A DNA stretch of 64,000 nt from Eggerthellaceae bacterium (GCA_017440565.1 JAFSHA010000094.1:1-64000), one strand, 5' to 3'. Positions 7,615 to 17,024 are shown, counted from the stretch's first letter. Made by a program: numbers and translations. The notes: generated from the letters alone by a model not told the origin.

Positions 7615-8535
7615 ATGGCTATTCAAGAGGTTGACTATATTTGGAAGAACGGCGAGCTGGTCCCGTGGCATGAGTGCACCACCCATGTCTTGACTCACTC
7701 CCTGCATTACGGCTCCGGCGTGTTCGAGGGCATCCGCTGCTACTACAACGAGGAGACGGGCAAGAGCTACGTCTTCCGCCTGCAGGAGCACATGGAGCGC
7801 CTCATCCGCAGCTGCAAGATTGCGCTCATCGACATCGACTACACCGCCGAAGAGCTGTGCGAGGCAACCCTCGAGGTCATTCGTGCCAATAAGCTTCCGT
7901 CTTGCTACATCCGCCCGCTGGTGTATCGCGGCTACGGCAACATGGGCGTGAACCCGGCCGGCTGCCCGACCGAGGTCATCATCGCCGTGTGGCCGTGGGG
8001 CGCTTACCTGGGCGACGACGCGCTTGAGAACGGCGTGTCCGTGGGCGTTTCCTCTTGGCGTCAGCGTTCCGTGAACGCCATTCCGCCGGCCATGAAGTCC
8101 ACCGCCTCCTACATGAACTCCATCCTCGCGAAGATGGAGGCTCTCGAGCACGGTTACGCCGAGGCCATCCTGCTTAACGAGGACGGCAAGGTGTGCGAGG
8201 GCTCTGGCGAGAATCTGTTCGTCGTGCGCAACGGCGTGCTTTCCACGCCTCCGCTGTCTGATGGCGTGCTCGAGGGCATCACCCGCGACACCGTGCTTTG
8301 CATCGCCGAGGACCTGGACATCCCCGCGCTTGAGGAGAGCCTGGTTCGCTCCGACCTTTACGTTGCCGACGAGGTGTTCATGACCGGCTCCGCCGCCGAG
8401 CTTACTCCCATCGGCGCCGTTGACGGCCGCACCATTGGCAAGCCGGGCGAGATCACGAAGGCCATCCAGGCGAAGTTCTTCGACATCGTGAGCGGCAAGG
8501 AAGAGGCTTACCTCGACTGGCTGACCGAGGTGTAA
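7615..8535 (+). CDS. ilvE: Branched-chain amino acid aminotransferase
   Basis: 306 residues, the size of E. coli-type IlvE. It transfers the amino group between glutamate and the keto acids of Leu, Ile and Val, using PLP in the cytoplasm. The PLP lysine is K161 in IPPAMKSTASYMNS. Other class IV signatures are HYGSGVFEGIRCY, CYIRPLVYRGYG and the cofactor-binding EGSGENLFVV. The frame is open much further upstream, to 7366, but the ATG at 7615 has GAAGGGAAG just before it and begins where the family begins (MAIQEVDYIWKNGELV). It stands alone between accessory genes. Citramalate synthase at 13.8 kb feeds the same isoleucine pathway. Confidence 0.95.
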   Translation: MAIQEVDYIWKNGELVPWHECTTHVLTHSLHYGSGVFEGIRCYYNEETGKSYVFRLQEHMERLIRSCKIALIDIDYTAEELCEATLEVIRANKLPSCYIRPLVYRGYGNMGVNPAGCPTEVIIAVWPWGAYLGDDALENGVSVGVSSWRQRSVNAIPPAMKSTASYMNSILAKMEALEHGYAEAILLNEDGKVCEGSGENLFVVRNGVLSTPPLSDGVLEGITRDTVLCIAEDLDIPALEESLVRSDLYVADEVFMTGSAAELTPIGAVDGRTIGKPGEITKAIQAKFFDIVSGKEEAYLDWLTEV

Positions 8536-8656
8536 GCCGCGGGTCTCTTATCCGAATCATCGAAGCGCCGTCGGGTTAGGCGGTTGGTCGTAAAGCAGCG
8601 AATCTGAAAATCACCGTTTTACGGCATCTGTCTGACAGGGCTGGAAAACAACTACG

Positions 8657-8698
8657 AAAAGAACGATGTCGAGTCGAAAGACTTGGCATCGTTCTTTT
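8657..8698. terminator. Bidirectional terminator with GAAA tetraloop
   Basis: A 19-bp stem (8657-8675 with 8680-8698, two G-U pairs) is closed by a GAAA tetraloop. AAAA opens the stem and TTTT closes it, so it can end both ilvE (+) and the convergent XRE-regulator gene (-), whose stop codon touches the stem. Confidence 0.85.
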
Positions 8699-10453
8699 CT
8701 ACTTAGCTCTTGTGAGCACATCGTCTTCCTCGGAGACCGGAATGGCCATGTTTTCCAGCGCGTCTCGCAGCTGCGGGTTGTGGATGACGAAGTGTATGGC
8801 CGGAGCCTTGCTCTTGGAAATGAGCACCCAATTCCCCTCGTGGATATGGATCTGTATGTTGCGGAAAGGATAGGCTCTGTTCTTTTTCACCGTGTAATTT
8901 TCGTGGTTAGCGCAATAGTTTTCGATTAGGGCCAGGTGCTCCTGATACTCCTCATAGCTGTAGGCGACATCCTTTTCCATGAACAGTTTCGCAAGCGGCA
9001 AATACATGGGATGCTGATGGAATTCCTCTCGCTCCATCACGGGAATCTCCTCCGTGAGAGCATCCCGTGCCAGCAGCGTTTCGTACTTCAGACGCTGTCG
9101 TGATACGAATTCGGTGATTTCCGTTTTTTCCTCTGCCGTCACGTCGTTGTGCGCCAGGATTCTTTCCAGAAGATCGTCGGTAAGGGTATGGATCGGCAGG
9201 GCGGAAAGGATGGATCTGCGCGTTCCAGGTGCAGAATCATGTTTCTCCATAAAAGCACGAAACGCCCCTGCCTGTTCCGCGCGGTAGATGTCCATGAGCG
9301 GCAGCGCCTTGGACAAAAGATCCTTTGCCCGCTGACGGTAATAGGCTACTTCTTCTTTGTTGTTGGTCAGATACATTTTGCCGTTCTCGTGGTGCCCTAT
9401 GATGCACTCTCCGGAGAGGGCGGCGGCGCCGCTGGAATAAATGAAATGCCCGAAGAGCTTGTTGTGCGTTCCGCTCAGATAATAGGGCGATATCTGGCCC
9501 GTCATGTACATGGGGATCCAGCCTTCCAACCCCATCATCATCTCTTCGAAGGGACGGTTGATGTTGTGGATGAAGTGGATGCGCAGGCCCTTTTTCAGCA
9601 TGAGCGCGACGCCGAAAATATACTTTTTCATGAAGTCTGTTCCCGCCGCCTTGTCGGCCATGGGCGTGTCGTCGTTGGCGATGAAATCCTCCATGGATTT
9701 GGACAGCACGGTCGCTTTGAAAAAGTCCAGCGTGCCCTTGCGCATTGCTTCGATCCCGTAATAGTTCTTGGAAGTCGGCAGTTGGAAAGGCGTGGTGGGC
9801 ACCTTCAGCTCGTCAAAGTGAATGCTGCGGATAAACTCATTGAGGTCAAATTCATCCAACTTGGTCAGAAACGGGACCGTGACGCTCTCTTTTTCCGCAG
9901 CCTCGCTTGCAAGCCAGCCGACCAGGTGCTTTATGCAGCTGTCCTTGTCGCGTAGTTCCTCTGCGGGGACACCTAGCAAACCCGCAAGCGTTTCCTCATC
10001 GGAAGGCGTTAGATGGGTAGCCACGAATTTCGCGACATCTGCGGAAAAGCGGATGGGATCGGCGGGCTTTCTCTGCCCGTTTCGGATGCGGGAGATGTAG
10101 GAGCTGTCAAAGTTCAGTGCGTGGGCAAGGTCGGCAACGTTTACGGAAAGGCGGGAGAGCAGTGTATCAAGGTTTTTCTGAAATTGCTCAAAGGGGAATG
10201 CCTGATCGGTCAGAACCTGCTGCAGTTTATTCCGGATAGCATCCTTCGTCAGACCTGTAATGTGCTTTTTCTCCGCCAGCAAGCAGATGCCGTTCACTAG
10301 CCCCTCAAGCTGCGCGCTTCCTACTTCGGGCGTACGAATGCCGCTGCGGTATCTGCTGATGACAGATTCGGAAAGCCCCGATGCTTCGGCGAGTTCTTTC
10401 GCGCTGCATTCCAGCGCAGAAATGTATTCGTTCAGTTGTTCATTGAAAGTCAT
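8699..10453 (-). CDS. Large XRE-type regulator with two HTH domains
   Basis: 584 residues from the ATG at 10453, preceded by GGAG at nine bases; a longer frame to 10567 has no ribosome site. Two Cro/C1-type HTHs are visible: residues about 15-42 (AKELAEASGLSESVISRYRS) and 104-130 (NVADLAHALNFDSSYISRIR), each with the usual RxP-like end. The remaining 400 residues are soluble and I cannot name them. They look like an all-helical/ligand-sensing part with many aromatic and His residues (RIHFIHNINRPFEEMMMG). The gene diverges from the SLH surface protein across 230 bp that hold a perfect 9+9 palindrome. I infer that it controls itself and that protein. Confidence 0.7.
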   Translation of the reverse strand: MTFNEQLNEYISALECSAKELAEASGLSESVISRYRSGIRTPEVGSAQLEGLVNGICLLAEKKHITGLTKDAIRNKLQQVLTDQAFPFEQFQKNLDTLLSRLSVNVADLAHALNFDSSYISRIRNGQRKPADPIRFSADVAKFVATHLTPSDEETLAGLLGVPAEELRDKDSCIKHLVGWLASEAAEKESVTVPFLTKLDEFDLNEFIRSIHFDELKVPTTPFQLPTSKNYYGIEAMRKGTLDFFKATVLSKSMEDFIANDDTPMADKAAGTDFMKKYIFGVALMLKKGLRIHFIHNINRPFEEMMMGLEGWIPMYMTGQISPYYLSGTHNKLFGHFIYSSGAAALSGECIIGHHENGKMYLTNNKEEVAYYRQRAKDLLSKALPLMDIYRAEQAGAFRAFMEKHDSAPGTRRSILSALPIHTLTDDLLERILAHNDVTAEEKTEITEFVSRQRLKYETLLARDALTEEIPVMEREEFHQHPMYLPLAKLFMEKDVAYSYEEYQEHLALIENYCANHENYTVKKNRAYPFRNIQIHIHEGNWVLISKSKAPAIHFVIHNPQLRDALENMAIPVSEEDDVLTRAK

Positions 10454-10519
10454 CGTCGCTGTTCTCCATTCCCGCACACGGACAGAACACTTCATTTCAA
10501 TTACATCGCATGTTGCCAC

Positions 10520-10541
10520 TTGCGGAAATAAGTTTCCGCAA
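10520..10541. promoter_or_regulatory. Palindromic operator TTGCGGAAA-N4-TTTCCGCAA
   Basis: A perfect 9-bp inverted repeat with a TAAG spacer lies in the divergent region between the XRE regulator and the SLH protein. A TTGACA (-35-like, plus strand) follows at 10548-10553, although no good -10 is spaced 16-18 bp from it. Confidence 0.55.
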
Positions 10542-10686
10542 AAGTCATTGACATTTCTGGCAATCATGTTGTTGCGTCAGATTCGCATAGTTAAATGGAT
10601 GTGTATGTGCAAATTGATTTTCGGCAAAACGGTGATAAAGCGAAAACATCTCTGGTTTACGTTCTGAGACCAAACGGAAGAAGGCG

Positions 10687-13584
10687 ATGAGCATGATCAA
10701 GGTGGGCAGGATAATAACGGGGTCTTTCGGTTTTCTCTTGGTGCTTCTCTTGCTGCTAGGCGTATTCAGCGCGCCAGCGCAGGCGTATGCGACCGGCGAA
10801 CCTGTTCAAAACACTGGGAAATCCGCCACCGTAACGATTAACTCCAACGTCGGCATAGCGGTTCAGTTCAGGAGCACGAAGGAAAAGACGGACGACACGG
10901 TCTACTATTCAACGGGCGATGGTTCGGGTTATCTCTTCGCAAGTGGCGACGTCAGCGGCTTGCCGGAGAGCGGGACGATTTACTTGGCGATAGAGCCGAA
11001 GCTCGGCAACTCCAATACGTATACCTCCATATTGATTGACGGCGAATCGAAGAAGTTTCACAACGGAACCGATCCAAACGTCTACGCCGTCCCAGTTGCG
11101 GGTAAGTACGAGATAATCGTCAGTGGAAAGGAGAGCGTAAGCTACACCATCATGTGGACGAACTCCGGCGCAACGAACGTCGAGGGCACTGATTTCGCCG
11201 GGTCTGATTGCGTCATTGGCAACGGCAAGGCCTACGTAAAAGCCGTTTACGATAACGCGACGGACATGAAGGACATTACCAGTACGATTGCCAATATCGA
11301 AAAGGGCTGCGTGGATGACGACGGCAAAGGCTATGTGGCGATAGAGGCGGGAAACATCGTCGACTTTGCGTTCATTCCGGACTACGGGTATCAGCTGACC
11401 AGCATCAAGGCGAATGATAACCCGCTGGTGGCGCAAGAGGAGCTGAATGAGTTTCGCTTCAAAATGCCCACCTCGCACATTCACTTCAGCGCTACTTTCA
11501 CGAAGACGGATGACGTCGTTTCGGCAAATGCGCAGAGCGTTTCGGGAGGCTCCGTCTCCTTGGCCGACGGTGAATTGAGCAGCGGTACTGCCAGGCTGGA
11601 CGTTAACGACGCCGAGGTAGGCAACCAGGACGCTTTCAAGGAAGCGGCACAGGGCTACATCGTCTCCGAATACCTCGATATCTCCCTGAGCAACGTTTTC
11701 TATAAGGGAACCGAGAATGCCGGGGATGTCTGGGCCACCAAGGTCGAGACGCTGGATAATCCTGCCGAAATCACTTTGAGGCTCAAAGAGGGCATCGATA
11801 CGGAAACGGTAAAGATCGTCCATGAAAAAGCCGAGGGGCAATTCGATCTGTTGGATGCAAGCTACAATCCCGAGACCCAGGAGGTTACCTTCAGTACTTC
11901 GAGCTTCTCCAAGTACGCCATTGCGTACGTGGAGTCCTCGAATGCACCGACAGATGCTACTTACTGGATCGATTTCGGGCCCGGGTTGTGGAGCGTGGGT
12001 GGCGTGGAGGTTGGCGTCCAGACAGAGGGGTTGAGCGACGACGACAAAAACGTGCAGCTTTCAATCGAGGATGCCATCACCTTGAGTAACTTCGATCCGA
12101 GCACGATGGATGCGATCCTCGTAGTAGATGAGGACGTCACGCTCTATTTGAATGTTGATGATAACGGCAACACCAAGCTCGCAGACGTTGAGGGCGGTGT
12201 CGAGGTTCTTCCGCCAGAAGGCTCCATGTGGTTTAGCGTAGTAGAGAAGCCGGTGGTTGCTCCTCCCAGCGTCGGTCCTTCCACCACCACCGTAACCATT
12301 CCCGTTTCGGGTGAGGAGAACACCGTCCACGCCGAGGTCGCTGTCTCCGGCGCCACGGTTGAGGTCAAGCCGCTTGACGTTGACGAGATCGGGAAAATCG
12401 TCGGTGACGACGTCCAGACGGGTGTCGTCGAGATCGACCTGTCCTCCCTTAACTCCGATGTCAAGCAGGTGCTGCTGCCCGTCGCCACCCTCGAGGCCAT
12501 CACCCAAGCGGCTGAAGATGCGGGCAACGATACCGAGTCCATCGCCATCATCACGCCGCAGGGCGCCGTTGAAATGGACGATGCCGCAATGCGCGCCGTC
12601 CTCGACCAAGCAGAGGGAGAGTCCGTCGTTCTCTCGCTCAACAACACCGGCAACAGCCAGCTCAGTGCCGCCCAAAACGCTGCGCTTGAGGGCATGGAGG
12701 TCCACGGCGGTTTCGAGGTCTACTTCGAGTGCCCGGTTACCGGCAATCGCATCGGCGACTTCCGCGGCGGCTCGGCAACCATCTCGATTCACTTCGAAGC
12801 TCCCGAGGGTAAAAAGGGCTCGGGCTTCAGCATCTGGTTCGTCTCTGATGAAGGCGATCTGCAGAAGATGAAGACCTTCCACGTCGGTGCTAAGCTGGTG
12901 ACTTCCGTTCCTCACATGTCCGACTATGTCATCGTCTACGAGGACCATCCGGCATATGAGGACTGCGAGAGAGGCTCCGAGTGCCCTATTGCGCAGTTCC
13001 CCGATGTGAAGGCTGGAGCTTGGTACCACGACGGCTTGCACTGGGCCGTTGAGAACGGCGTGCTCAAAGGCGGCGATGACGGCAAGATGACGCCGGGCGA
13101 GGCTATCGACCGCCAGATGCTCATGGTCATCCTGCATCGTTACGCGCAGGGTGCGGGAATGAGCACTTCCGTTTACGAGGACACCAACATCCTGTCCTAC
13201 GATGGAGCGGAAGACGTTTCGACCTGGGCTATGGAGTCCATGCAGTGGGCCTGCGGCGCGGGCATCATGAAGGGTTACAACGGCACCGACCTGGCTCCCA
13301 AAGACGAGCTTACCCGCGAGCAGATGGCGACTTTCCTGCATCGTTTCGCGATTTTCATGGGGTTTGACGTGAGCGTGGGCGAGGACACCAACATCCTGTC
13401 CTACGACGATGCCGACCAGATCAGCGGCTGGGCCATGGAGGCCATGCAATGGGCCTGCGGCGCGGGCGTCATCACCGGATACACCGATGCTGCAGGCAAC
13501 CATGCCGGCGAACTCGGCCCGATCGACGACTGCAGCCGTGCCCAAGCTGCGACCATGATGATGCGCTTCGACGCCGTCTCGTAA
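10687..13584 (+). CDS. Secreted S-layer homology (SLH) domain surface protein
   Basis: 965 residues. The N-terminus is a signal peptide: MSMIKVGR, a hydrophobic run FGFLLVLLLLLGVF, then APAQA-YA, giving likely cleavage near residue 33. The body is beta-rich repeats without a named family. Three SLH modules close the protein: from about residue 776 (FPDVKAGAWYHDGLHWAVENG), 840 (DVSTWAMESMQWACGAGIM) and 905 (QISGWAMEAMQWACGAGVI), each followed by a TREQMATFLHRF-like helix. SLH domains hold proteins non-covalently to pyruvylated wall polymers, so this should be exported and wall-bound. The start is chosen at the ATG behind GAAGAAGGCG. Two strong terminators follow. The divergent XRE gene is its probable regulator. 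Confidence 0.85.
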   Translation: MSMIKVGRIITGSFGFLLVLLLLLGVFSAPAQAYATGEPVQNTGKSATVTINSNVGIAVQFRSTKEKTDDTVYYSTGDGSGYLFASGDVSGLPESGTIYLAIEPKLGNSNTYTSILIDGESKKFHNGTDPNVYAVPVAGKYEIIVSGKESVSYTIMWTNSGATNVEGTDFAGSDCVIGNGKAYVKAVYDNATDMKDITSTIANIEKGCVDDDGKGYVAIEAGNIVDFAFIPDYGYQLTSIKANDNPLVAQEELNEFRFKMPTSHIHFSATFTKTDDVVSANAQSVSGGSVSLADGELSSGTARLDVNDAEVGNQDAFKEAAQGYIVSEYLDISLSNVFYKGTENAGDVWATKVETLDNPAEITLRLKEGIDTETVKIVHEKAEGQFDLLDASYNPETQEVTFSTSSFSKYAIAYVESSNAPTDATYWIDFGPGLWSVGGVEVGVQTEGLSDDDKNVQLSIEDAITLSNFDPSTMDAILVVDEDVTLYLNVDDNGNTKLADVEGGVEVLPPEGSMWFSVVEKPVVAPPSVGPSTTTVTIPVSGEENTVHAEVAVSGATVEVKPLDVDEIGKIVGDDVQTGVVEIDLSSLNSDVKQVLLPVATLEAITQAAEDAGNDTESIAIITPQGAVEMDDAAMRAVLDQAEGESVVLSLNNTGNSQLSAAQNAALEGMEVHGGFEVYFECPVTGNRIGDFRGGSATISIHFEAPEGKKGSGFSIWFVSDEGDLQKMKTFHVGAKLVTSVPHMSDYVIVYEDHPAYEDCERGSECPIAQFPDVKAGAWYHDGLHWAVENGVLKGGDDGKMTPGEAIDRQMLMVILHRYAQGAGMSTSVYEDTNILSYDGAEDVSTWAMESMQWACGAGIMKGYNGTDLAPKDELTREQMATFLHRFAIFMGFDVSVGEDTNILSYDDADQISGWAMEAMQWACGAGVITGYTDAAGNHAGELGPIDDCSRAQAATMMMRFDAVS

Positions 13585-13619
13585 GGAGAGGCAGGTCGCT
13601 TCACCCATCGTGTGCCTGC

Positions 13620-13663
13620 GAGGCCCCACCCCCGATTGAGATTTCGGAGGTGGGGCCTCTTTT
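13620..13663 (+). terminator. Rho-independent terminator 1 after SLH gene
   Basis: GAGGCCCCACC (13620-13630) pairs with GGTGGGGCCTC (13649-13659), followed by TTTT. Confidence 0.85.
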
Positions 13664-13681
13664 GCGCTCCGCGAGACCATT

Positions 13682-13713
13682 ACAGCCCGAACCATCGAGG
13701 TTCGGGCTGTTTT
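13682..13713 (+). terminator. Rho-independent terminator 2 after SLH gene
   Basis: ACAGCCCGAACC (13682-13693) pairs perfectly with GGTTCGGGCTGT (13699-13710), loop 5 nt, ending in TTTT. It is the second terminator within 100 bp and insulates cimA from the SLH gene. Confidence 0.85.
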
Positions 13714-13800
13714 ACGATCACCGAGCATTTCCGACGGCGCTTCTTTGTTATTCTGATCCCCAAACGAAAAGCCGACGTCATTGCAGAAAGCTGACCATCC

Positions 13801-15387
13801 ATGAACACGCGCGTTTACACCTACGATAGCACCCTTCGCGATGGCGAGCAGTGCGAGGGCATCACGCTCTCGCTTGAGGACAAGCTGCGCATCGCGCGCC
13901 GCCTCGACGACTTCGGCATCGACTACATCGAAGGCGGTTTCCCCGCCTCGAATCCCAAGGACATCGCCTTCTTCAAGCGCATGAGCGAGATGCCGCTTGC
14001 GCACGCCCAGGTGGTGGCGTTCGGCTCGACGTGCCGCAAGGGCGTCGCCGCCGCAGAAGACCAGGGTCTTGCCGACCTGCTCGAGAGCGGCGCACCGGTG
14101 GTCGCCATCGTGGGCAAGACGTGGGACGCGCAGGTCACGCGCGCGCTGCAGACCACGCTCGAGGAGAACCTGCGCATGATCTCGGAATCGGTCGCGTACC
14201 TGAAGGCGGCCGGCCGCCGCGTGGTGTTCGACGCCGAGCACTTCTTCGACGGCTACAAGGCCAACCCCGAATACGCGCTCGCATGCGTGCGCGCGGCGTC
14301 CGAGGCGGGCGCCGACTCGGTCGACTTGTGCGAGACCAACGGCGGCGCGCTGCCGTTCGAGGTTGAGGAAATCGTCGCCGCGGTGGCGCGCGAACTGCCC
14401 GATCAGGCACTTGGCGTGCACTGCCACAACGACTCGGGCTGCGCGGTGGCCAACGCGTTGGCGGCTGTGCGGGCGGGCGCGACGCAGGTGCAGGGCACCG
14501 TCAACGGCATTGGCGAGCGCGTGGGCAACACCGATCTGCTGACGGTCATCGCCGACTTGGAACTCAAGATGGGGCGTGAGTGCGTAGGTCCCGAAAAGCT
14601 GCGCGAACTGACGCGCGTTTCCCACTACGTGGCCGAGATGTGCAACGTGAGCGTTCCGGGGAACCACCCGTACACGGGCGCCTCGGCGTTCGCGCACAAG
14701 GGCGGGCTGCATGCGAGCGCCATCGCGCGCTTCCGCGAGGCCTACGAGCATGCGAGCCCCGCAAGCGTGGGCAACGACACGCGCATGATCGTGAGCGAGC
14801 TTGCGGGTAAGGCCTCGCTTGTGCAAAAGGCCGCTGCGATGGGCATCGACCTATCCGACGAGGGCGTCGACGTGCAGGCCATTCTCGACGACATTAAGGC
14901 GCGCGAGGCAGTGGGCTACTCCTATGAGGTAGCTGACGGATCGCTTGCGTTGCTTTTGCTGCGGGCGCTTGGTAAGTACGAGCCCGCGTTTTCGCTCGAG
15001 AGCTTCCGCGTGATCGTGGACGACTTCACTTATATGGGCGCGGCGGCGCAGGGTGCCATGTCCGAAGCTACCATCAAGATTCACGTGGGCGAAAAGCGCT
15101 TCGTCGCGACGGGCGAGGGAACCGGCCCGGTTGGCGCGCTCGACAGCGCGCTGCGCATGGTGCTCGCCGAGTCGTACCCGGAGGTCGCAGGCATGGAGCT
15201 TATCGACTACAAAGTTCGCCTGCTTGACGAAAGCCAGGGTACCGACGCCATCACGCGCGTCACCATTACCACCGCCGACGCACGTGGCAGCTGGGGTACC
15301 GTGGGCGTTTCCGAGAACGTGATCGAGGCGTCGTGGAACGCGCTGGTCGACTCCATAGAGTACGGCCTCCTGCGTATGGCCGAATAG
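13801..15387 (+). CDS. cimA: (R)-citramalate synthase
   Basis: 528 residues, normal for the CimA branch of the HMGL/LeuA family. It condenses pyruvate with acetyl-CoA to citramalate, the first step of a threonine-independent route to 2-oxobutyrate and isoleucine. Signatures: [13 protein letters not shown] at residues 8-20, the catalytic/metal stretch [14 protein letters not shown] near 205 and a [12 protein letters not shown] segment near 235. The C-terminal third (from about 400) is the LeuA_dimer allosteric domain. The long TIM barrel plus the sequence after the DGEQ motif favour CimA over 2-isopropylmalate synthase, although homocitrate-like activity cannot be excluded by eye. The ribosome site is weak. 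It is monocistronic between terminators and yerC. Confidence 0.9.
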   Translation: MNTRVYTYDSTLRDGEQCEGITLSLEDKLRIARRLDDFGIDYIEGGFPASNPKDIAFFKRMSEMPLAHAQVVAFGSTCRKGVAAAEDQGLADLLESGAPVVAIVGKTWDAQVTRALQTTLEENLRMISESVAYLKAAGRRVVFDAEHFFDGYKANPEYALACVRAASEAGADSVDLCETNGGALPFEVEEIVAAVARELPDQALGVHCHNDSGCAVANALAAVRAGATQVQGTVNGIGERVGNTDLLTVIADLELKMGRECVGPEKLRELTRVSHYVAEMCNVSVPGNHPYTGASAFAHKGGLHASAIARFREAYEHASPASVGNDTRMIVSELAGKASLVQKAAAMGIDLSDEGVDVQAILDDIKAREAVGYSYEVADGSLALLLLRALGKYEPAFSLESFRVIVDDFTYMGAAAQGAMSEATIKIHVGEKRFVATGEGTGPVGALDSALRMVLAESYPEVAGMELIDYKVRLLDESQGTDAITRVTITTADARGSWGTVGVSENVIEASWNALVDSIEYGLLRMAE

Positions 15388-15453
15388 CTGCTCGGAGCCG
15401 ACCGACGCGCGGGTCGCTTTCGTTTCCTCGCGGGTTTCCTGCGGCATTCGCGG

Positions 15454-15459
15454 TACAAT
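15454..15459 (+). promoter_or_regulatory. Candidate -10 for yerC-like gene
   Basis: TACAAT within GCGGTACAATGTCC, about 67 bp upstream of the ATG at 15526. The -35 is not convincing. Confidence 0.35.
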
Positions 15460-15525
15460 GTCCTAGCGCACGGTGGAGCGCTAAAGTGCGCATGCGCGGG
15501 GAAGGCGCAGGTGAAAGGGGTTTGC

Positions 15526-15822
15526 ATGGGCGACATCAGGACCAAAGAAGTTGACGATCTCCTTGCCGTGTTGGCGGCGCTTGACGACGAGGACGCTATC
15601 TTCGCCCTGCTCGAGGACCTGTTCACCATTCGCGAGATTCGCGAGACGTCGCAGCGTCTGGCTGTGGCCCGCTTGCTTTCATCGGGGAAGTCCTACGCGG
15701 TTATCGAGGATGCCACGGGCGCTTCCGCTACCACTATCGCGCGCGTGTCGAAATGCTTAAGCTACGGCGCCGGCGGCTACGCCAAAGCGCTCGCCGTTCT
15801 GGAAGATCTTCCTGCGGAATAG
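15526..15822 (+). CDS. YerC/YecD family TrpR-related DNA-binding protein
   Basis: 98 residues. It matches the short TrpR-like YerC/YecD family: the helical N-terminus TKEVDDLLAVLAALDDEDAI, then FTIREIRETSQRLAVARLL, and the HTH SYAVIEDATGASATTIARVS with SKCLSYGAGGY as recognition end. The family is a presumed DNA-binding regulator of unknown target. ATG 15526 is preferred to GTG 15511 because GAAAGGGG lies six bases upstream and MGDIRTKEVDD is the family-like start. Oddly, its last three codons and stop lie within the first unit of a 38-bp tandem repeat. Confidence 0.85.
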   Translation: MGDIRTKEVDDLLAVLAALDDEDAIFALLEDLFTIREIRETSQRLAVARLLSSGKSYAVIEDATGASATTIARVSKCLSYGAGGYAKALAVLEDLPAE

Positions 15823-15934
15823 ATCGCGCGCCGAAAACCGGCATCACGACTGCAGAATAGGTCGCGCACCGAAAGCTGGTGTCGCGACTGCAGAATGGAT
15901 CGCGCGCCGAAAGCTTTCATCACGGCTGCAGAAT
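15814..15934. repeat. 38-bp tandem repeat (minisatellite), three units plus partial
   Basis: Units of exactly 38 bp start at 15814, 15852 and 15890, with a partial fourth at 15928 (GCAGAAT). They share GC(A/G)GAATAG/GATCGCGC, CCGAAA and TCRCGRCT segments with scattered substitutions. Unit 1 contains the last codons and the TAG of the yerC-like gene. No ORF or palindrome explains the periodicity. Confidence 0.75.
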
Positions 15935-15959
15935 ATCCCTCGCGAATGCGATTTCGGCG

Positions 15960-16163
15960 AGTTGTGTGCAAAAACCCCAACGATTGGACAACTTGAGAGG
16001 CGAAAAGCGCTCGTATTCGGCTCATTTCAGCCTCAGTGATCCAATGCAAGTAAAGTTGTTTGCATTTGCCCAGTTCAGAGAACCGCAACCTGTAAGATAG
16101 GCATTGCCTGCAAGTTCCTGCGGTCTAAAAAACATCCAATCGTTAAGGTTTTTGCACACAACT
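15960..16163. mobile_element. Inverted-repeat element copy 1 (204 bp, MITE/REP-like)
   Basis: The left end at 15960-15988 begins AGTTGTGTGCAAAAACC and continues AACGATTGGA. The right end at 16135-16163 is its reverse complement, matching 27 of 29 positions. The interior codes for nothing convincing and includes no transposase. Copies 2 and 3 (17161-17344 and 26790-26993) share the terminal AGTTGTGTGCAAAA. No clear target-site duplication is visible. It lies between convergent yerC-like and NUDIX genes. Confidence 0.65.
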
Positions 16164-16207
16164 TCGGAAACGGTGCTTCCAAAGCGGTTGCGAACGGGCT
16201 TTCCAGG

Positions 16208-16846
16208 TTACAAAACCTCGATATGGCGTGCGATTTCGAGCAGCAATTGGCCGCGCGTGCCGATGGGGATCGTGTTCGTCTCCAGAAACGTCGGGATCTC
16301 CTCTCGCTTGAGCGTGAACGGCTCGATGAGCTCGATGGGCTCGGGCGACGCCTCGCCATCCTTCTCTACGTACGCGATGACGATTTGCACGCTTTCGCCG
16401 GACATGCCCATCGACGAGTAGCCCGCCTGCGGCAGCGGGCGCACGGCCGCTTCACCCAGCTCGGCGCGCACGCGGTAGCCGGTTTCCTCGTGAAGCTCCC
16501 GATCAACGCAGGTGATGAGGCTTTCGCCTGCCTCGAGCAAACCAGCGGGGAAGGCGATGGTCCAGGAGTTCAGGGGGTAGCGGAACTCGCGGATAAGCAG
16601 CACGCTTCCGTCGGGCAGGATGGGAACTACGCATACGGCATCGGCGGGCGATTTTTCGCCGCGCGCGTTGGCCTCGAGCTCGGCTCGATAGGCTTCAGTG
16701 CTTTTCCGCGATACGCTTTCGTAGCTGAAAATCTCGCCGTTCGGCAGTTGGTAGACAAGGGCGTATTTCTTGATCCAGCCGTCGTGGACCAGCTTCACAT
16801 CGATGAGCTGCGGAAGGGGGCGCTCGGAGCGTGCGGTTTTGGTCAT
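16208..16846 (-). CDS. NUDIX hydrolase, probable ADP-ribose pyrophosphatase
   Basis: 212 residues, cytoplasmic. The NUDIX box G-x5-E-x7-REUxEExGU is intact: GLLEAGE, then RELHEETGY at about residues 104-126. An upstream IREFRYPLNSWTIAFPAG strand is characteristic of the ADP-ribose pyrophosphatase subgroup, which recycles nucleoside diphosphate sugars to AMP and sugar phosphate. The start at 16846 has AGAGG at eight bases. The substrate is inferred from subgroup features only. The gene stands alone between element copy 1 downstream and a hairpin-rich spacer upstream. Confidence 0.88.
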   Translation of the reverse strand: MTKTARSERPLPQLIDVKLVHDGWIKKYALVYQLPNGEIFSYESVSRKSTEAYRAELEANARGEKSPADAVCVVPILPDGSVLLIREFRYPLNSWTIAFPAGLLEAGESLITCVDRELHEETGYRVRAELGEAAVRPLPQAGYSSMGMSGESVQIVIAYVEKDGEASPEPIELIEPFTLKREEIPTFLETNTIPIGTRGQLLLEIARHIEVL

Positions 16847-16955
16847 GACGGGTCCTCTCTTCCGATGGCGCCGTTGCGTTCGCTTGCGCGCAGCGGCTTG
16901 AGGCTAGCTTACATCATCGACGCGCTTGATTTGGCGAAACTGCCTCAAGACATGC

Positions 16956-17024
16956 GAAAAGGCGGCCAAGGAGGAGGGGGAGCCGCCTTTTCGAAGGGCG
17001 GGTGTCGCCGAGTTAATTCGACAC
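16956..17024. terminator. Two adjacent hairpins and a purine tract upstream of the NUDIX gene
   Basis: GAAAAGGCGGC (16956-16966) pairs with GCCGCCTTTTC (16982-16992), loop 15 nt. A second stem, GGGTGTCG with CGACACCC, follows at about 17000-17024. A purine tract of A and G runs from 17029 to 17062. In the 585-bp stretch 16847-17431 these, element copy 2 and the rubrerythrin terminator are all I can see; there is no gene. Confidence 0.5.

Noticed and set aside
12061-14826. 921-codon minus-strand open frame
   Set aside because: It runs antisense across the SLH protein and cimA, both with clear domains. Long antisense frames are expected at high G+C.
15814-15934. CRISPR array
   Set aside because: The units are contiguous 38-bp tandem repeats without spacers, and no cas gene is present.
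15960-16163. Complete insertion sequence
   Set aside because: Only 204 bp, with no transposase frame; at most a non-autonomous element.
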